Positions 31,242 through 34,319 of a stretch of DNA of 34,319 nucleotides are shown piece after piece. The stretch lies in NCBI RefSeq assembly GCF_002251755.1, contig NZ_NOXT01000098.1, positions 1-34,319 of the forward strand, written 5' to 3'. Positions within the stretch are counted from its first letter, which is position 1, and each line of letters begins with the position of its first letter. Origin of the DNA: Sandarakinorhabdus cyanobacteriorum (GTDB lineage Bacteria; Pseudomonadota; Alphaproteobacteria; Sphingomonadales; Sphingomonadaceae). The position numbers and the translations under genes are program-made. Under the pieces are notes generated by a model that saw only the letters and a program-made list of their open reading frames with translations, ran no database searches and was not told where the DNA came from.

Positions 31242-33203
31242 ATGAGCTTCATCATCCGCCAATTGACCAAGCGGGCCGACGGCGGCGACATCATCCGCAC
31301 GCGCACCCTGGTGCAGGCCGAAATCAGCATCGGGCGCGGCACCGATTGCGACATCCAGTTGCCCGATCTGGCCGTGATGCTGCGCCACGCCCGGCTGGTG
31401 CGCATTGCCGCCAGCCGGGTGAGCATCGAGACCACGGGCGGCGTGCCGGTGGAGGTGGGTGGCAAGTTCGTCACCCGCGCCGATGTTGATCTTGCCGATG
31501 CCCCGGCGGTGGACATTGGGCCGTTCCGCCTGTCGTTGAGCGAAGGTGAGGATGGCGCGGTGGCCATCACCGCCGAACGGGTGATCCCGCCGATCGATAC
31601 GGCCGATGCCACTCAGGAGGTTTCGATCTTCTCGCTGCAGGGCGCCATGCCCACGCGGCGGCGATTGGCCTGGGTGGGCGCGCTGGTCGTTCTGGTTGGT
31701 CTGCTCCTGATCCCGCTGGTGCATTTCCTGGGCGAAGGCCGCGCCACGTTGCCGAAGGACATGCTGGCCGACGCGGCGCGCCCGGTCGCGCCCGGCCAGG
31801 CCTTTGGTGACGGCAAGCTGCGGGTGCCGACGGCGCGGCCGGCGGCGACTGGCGGCTTTGCGCCCGACGAAGTTTGGTCATCGGGTCCGTTGTCGAACGC
31901 CCATGCCAGCCTGTCCAACAATTGCGGCGCCTGCCACACGCAGGCGTTTGTGAGCGTGACCGACAGCGCCTGCCAGGCCTGTCACACCAAGGCGGCCCTG
32001 CCCGATCATGCTGCGCCGGCGCGCCTGGCCAATGGGCGGATGCCGGAAACCGGCGTGATGGCGGCGGCGCACAGCGCCTTCAACCTGCCGCAGGGCCGCT
32101 GCACCAGCTGCCACAAGGAGCATGAGGGCGAAGCCACGGTGATGACGGTGGCCGAGCAGTTCTGCACCGATTGCCACGCCGGGTTGAAAGGCCGGCTGCC
32201 CGATACGGCGGTGGCCAATGTGCCGGGCTGGGCAAAGCATCCCGATTTCCGCGCCACGCTGGTGGCCAGCCCGTCGCTCACCCAGCCGGTGTTTGCCCGC
32301 ACCGCGCTTGCTGGCGCGCGCGAACGCTCCGGCCTGATCTACCCACACGACATTCACCAATCCGCCACCAACGCGGTGGCCAACATGGCGCGCAAGCAAG
32401 GGTTCAGGCTGGCCAGCGACGGCAGCCTGCCCTGCAGCAGCTGCCATGTGCCCGATGCCGATCAGCTGCGCTTCAAACCGATCGACATGGAGGCCAATTG
32501 CGGCGACTGCCATGATCTGGCCTTCGCCCGCGATGGCGGCACGCTGCGCACGCTGCCGCACGGCAAGCCGGCGCAGGTGGCCGGGATCATCCGCGATTTC
32601 TACCTGTCGCAGGCGGTCGCCCCGCGCGCTGGCGTGCAGCGCATCACCTTTGATCGCCGCCCGCCCGGCCGCATGGCCGAGGTGGAAGCCGCGCAACTGC
32701 GCCTTGCCTCCATCGGTGATGCGCAAGCCCGCGCCCGCGCCGCGGTGGCCGACATCTTCACGGGCAAGGGATTGTGCACCGATTGCCATGTGGTGACCGT
32801 TACCGGCGCGGCGGACATCACCCGCCGCTTTGCCATCGCCCCGGTGACGATCAACGATCATTATCTGCCGCAGGGCCGCTTCCCGCACGGCAAGCACAAG
32901 AGCTATGACGGCAAGACCGGCGATGCTGCCTGTGTCGCCTGCCACACCGGCATCACCCGATCAAAGGCCGCCACCGATGTGAACATCCCTGGCGTGACCA
33001 ATTGCCGGGAATGCCATGGCGCGCCGGCCAAGACCCTGCTGGCCAACACCGCCAAGGCCGGCGACAGTTGCGACACCTGCCATGGCTATCACGATGGCGT
33101 GGCACCGGCGGGCGTGCTGCCGGCTGGTCATGGCGGTGGCGCCCGGGTGGCCGCGGCGGGCCACCGCGCGTCCGTTGCACGGGCGGCGGGATTCGGCTCC
33201 TGA
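31242..33203 (+). CDS. Membrane-anchored decaheme cytochrome c with N-terminal FHA-like domain
   Basis: A 653-residue protein. Residues 1-105 resemble a forkhead-associated domain (SIGRGTDCDIQLPD, RHARL), but the serine that normally contacts phosphothreonine is methionine (M46). A single membrane helix lies at about 143-163. The rest (228-614) is periplasmic and has ten CxxCH motifs: CGACH, CQACH, CTSCH, CTDCH, CSSCH, CGDCH, CTDCH, CVACH, CRECH, CDTCH. The tail is Gly/Ala/His-rich. The FHA part would face the cytoplasm and the hemes the periplasm. It should accept electrons from the diheme cytochrome b and needs the adjacent Ccm system. The final acceptor is unknown; a soluble oxidant or an outer-membrane conduit are options. 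Confidence 0.92.
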   Translation: MSFIIRQLTKRADGGDIIRTRTLVQAEISIGRGTDCDIQLPDLAVMLRHARLVRIAASRVSIETTGGVPVEVGGKFVTRADVDLADAPAVDIGPFRLSLSEGEDGAVAITAERVIPPIDTADATQEVSIFSLQGAMPTRRRLAWVGALVVLVGLLLIPLVHFLGEGRATLPKDMLADAARPVAPGQAFGDGKLRVPTARPAATGGFAPDEVWSSGPLSNAHASLSNNCGACHTQAFVSVTDSACQACHTKAALPDHAAPARLANGRMPETGVMAAAHSAFNLPQGRCTSCHKEHEGEATVMTVAEQFCTDCHAGLKGRLPDTAVANVPGWAKHPDFRATLVASPSLTQPVFARTALAGARERSGLIYPHDIHQSATNAVANMARKQGFRLASDGSLPCSSCHVPDADQLRFKPIDMEANCGDCHDLAFARDGGTLRTLPHGKPAQVAGIIRDFYLSQAVAPRAGVQRITFDRRPPGRMAEVEAAQLRLASIGDAQARARAAVADIFTGKGLCTDCHVVTVTGAADITRRFAIAPVTINDHYLPQGRFPHGKHKSYDGKTGDAACVACHTGITRSKAATDVNIPGVTNCRECHGAPAKTLLANTAKAGDSCDTCHGYHDGVAPAGVLPAGHGGGARVAAAGHRASVARAAGFGS

Positions 33204-33314
33204 CCGGCGGTCGCTCTTGTGCGCGGGCGCAGCTTGCGTCAGCATGGGCCGTTACTGCGTATCTGGATGGGGACGGGCTGACGCCATCGTGGCGCGGCAG
33301 GCGAGGGCTGTAAC

Positions 33315-34169
33315 ATGCTGGTTGCCCAGGTGACCGATATTCATCTCGGCTTTCAGCCGGACGATCCGGCCGAGATGAACCGCAAGCGGTTCGACGAGGT
33401 GATCGCCACGCTGCTGGCGATGAACCCGCAACCGGCGCTGCTGCTCGCCACCGGCGACCTGACCGAGCATGGCGCCATCGCATCCTATCAAACGCTGAAA
33501 TCCATCACCGACCGGCTGCCGTTCCCGGTCTATTTCGCGCTCGGCAACCATGATGTGCGCGTCAATTTCCGCAGTGTTTTCCCCGAAGTGCCGGTCTCCG
33601 CCAGTGGCCATGTGCAATATGATTTCGTGCACGGGCCCTTGCGCTTCGTCGTGCTCGACACGCTGCTGGAAGGCCAGCACGGCGGTGCACTTTCGCCCGA
33701 ACAGGCGCAGTGGCTGGACGAAACACTGGCCCGCGATGGCCGCCCCACCGTGCTGGTGCTGCACCACCCGCCAATCGAAACCGGCAATGGCTGGATGACC
33801 GAGGATCTTGATGCCCCGTGGGTGCAGCGCCTGGCGGACGTGGTGCGCCGCCACCCCCAGGTGATCCGCATGATCACCGGCCATCTGCACCGCGCCATCG
33901 TGACGGGCTGGCACGGCACCACATTGGCGGTGTGTCCATCGGCTGCGCCGCAGGTTGCCATTGATTTCCGCAGCATCGACCCCGAGGATCCCGACGGGCG
34001 CGACATGATCGTTGCTGAAACCCCCGGCTTTGCCGTCCATTGGTGGACCGGGCAGGATCTGATCACCCATTATGGCAGCGGCGGCGACCACCCGGTGCTG
34101 GCGCGCTACAACGCCCGCATGCAGCCCACCGTGCAGCATATCGTGGCGGAACGAGCCGGCGGGCATTGA
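33315..34169 (+). CDS. cpdA: CpdA-like 3',5'-cyclic-nucleotide phosphodiesterase
   Basis: A 284-residue class III metallophosphoesterase. All five metal-site motifs are present: DIH (D8, H10), GD (D48), GNHD (N78, H79), H150 in HHPP and GHLH (H190, H192), in the CpdA order and spacing. It probably hydrolyses cAMP (possibly cGMP). GAGGG lies seven bases before the ATG. It follows the decaheme gene by 111 bases on the same strand, next to a protein with two cyclic-nucleotide-binding domains, which suggests a regulatory link; it could still be a general housekeeping enzyme. Confidence 0.86.
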   Translation: MLVAQVTDIHLGFQPDDPAEMNRKRFDEVIATLLAMNPQPALLLATGDLTEHGAIASYQTLKSITDRLPFPVYFALGNHDVRVNFRSVFPEVPVSASGHVQYDFVHGPLRFVVLDTLLEGQHGGALSPEQAQWLDETLARDGRPTVLVLHHPPIETGNGWMTEDLDAPWVQRLADVVRRHPQVIRMITGHLHRAIVTGWHGTTLAVCPSAAPQVAIDFRSIDPEDPDGRDMIVAETPGFAVHWWTGQDLITHYGSGGDHPVLARYNARMQPTVQHIVAERAGGH

Positions 34170-34178
34170 GGGGTGGGG

Positions 34179-34319
34179 TCAGGCCAGTTGCGGCACGCCG
34201 CACATGGCCAGCCACTGGGCGAGGGCGTCATAGGCCGCAGGCGGCCGGGTGGCATCGGCGGCATCGCCCCGCGGCACGAAGATGGGCACCTCCAAAAACC
34301 CCTCGCCAATAGCGGCCTG
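34179..34319 (-). CDS. Partial CDS, C-terminal end of unidentified protein
   Basis: The reading frame is open from the window edge to a TGA at 34181-34179, giving the last 46 residues of a protein (ending AQWLAMCGVPQLA). Codon choice (third-position G/C) fits a real gene, and the stop lies nine bases from the convergent phosphodiesterase stop, matching the tight packing here. The piece is too short to name. The antisense frame of a gene beyond the edge is the alternative. Confidence 0.55.
   Translation of the reverse strand, partial: QAAIGEGFLEVPIFVPRGDAADATRPPAAYDALAQWLAMCGVPQLA

Overview
The window is GC-rich chromosomal DNA of an alphaproteobacterium, most likely a sphingomonad-type organism (Sphingomonadales). 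This rests on two UrcA-family secreted proteins, a TonB siderophore receptor with a TGATAATCA-type Fur site, tightly packed genes with overlapping stop/start codons, and two families of palindromic intergenic repeats that I associate with sphingomonad genomes. No rRNA, tRNA, phage, transposase or CRISPR was seen. All assignments come from reading the sequence; no database search was run.

Left part (1-13 kb): a PLP-dependent decarboxylase diverges from scoAB (succinyl-CoA:3-ketoacid CoA transferase). A DUF1203 gene and a small outer-membrane barrel gene converge on a strong hairpin. A DUF2975 membrane protein plus YozG-like regulator pair has a near-consensus promoter overlapped by an inverted repeat. 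A leftward run holds leuB, a DUF502 protein, a dicarboxylate/amino-acid symporter and asd. A second leftward run, GNAT-phosphotransferase-acyl-CoA dehydrogenase, resembles the two halves of ACAD10/11 and the LvaA/LvaC pair, suggesting 4-hydroxyacid breakdown.

Middle part (12.6-23 kb): a GNAT acetyltransferase; a Fur-type TonB receptor; a short-chain dehydrogenase divergent from a TetR regulator, with tandem operators over the promoter; a P1-family (DmpA-like) peptidase with a terminator-like hairpin just before its start; a UrcA protein; an Rrf2 regulator with four clustered cysteines; mscL with a DUF4239 membrane protein and a META-domain lipoprotein; and the lemA-TPM-TPM operon.

Right part (23-34 kb) is the most interesting. 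A leftward ccmF-ccmG-ccmH-ccmI cluster for cytochrome c maturation faces a rightward three-gene module: (i) an 843-residue protein joining a FAD/NAD(P) oxidoreductase domain, two cyclic-nucleotide-binding domains and a four-cluster 4Fe-4S domain; (ii) a five-helix membrane protein with two His-X13-His pairs (predicted diheme cytochrome b); (iii) a membrane-anchored decaheme cytochrome c with an N-terminal FHA-like domain. A CpdA-like cyclic-nucleotide phosphodiesterase follows. Together these look like an electron conduit from cytoplasmic NAD(P)H through the membrane to the periplasm, gated by cyclic nucleotides, with its cytochrome c assembly genes next door. A separate surprise is that ccmH carries an in-frame 162-bp insertion containing an inverted pair of palindromic repeats between its start codon and its signal peptide.
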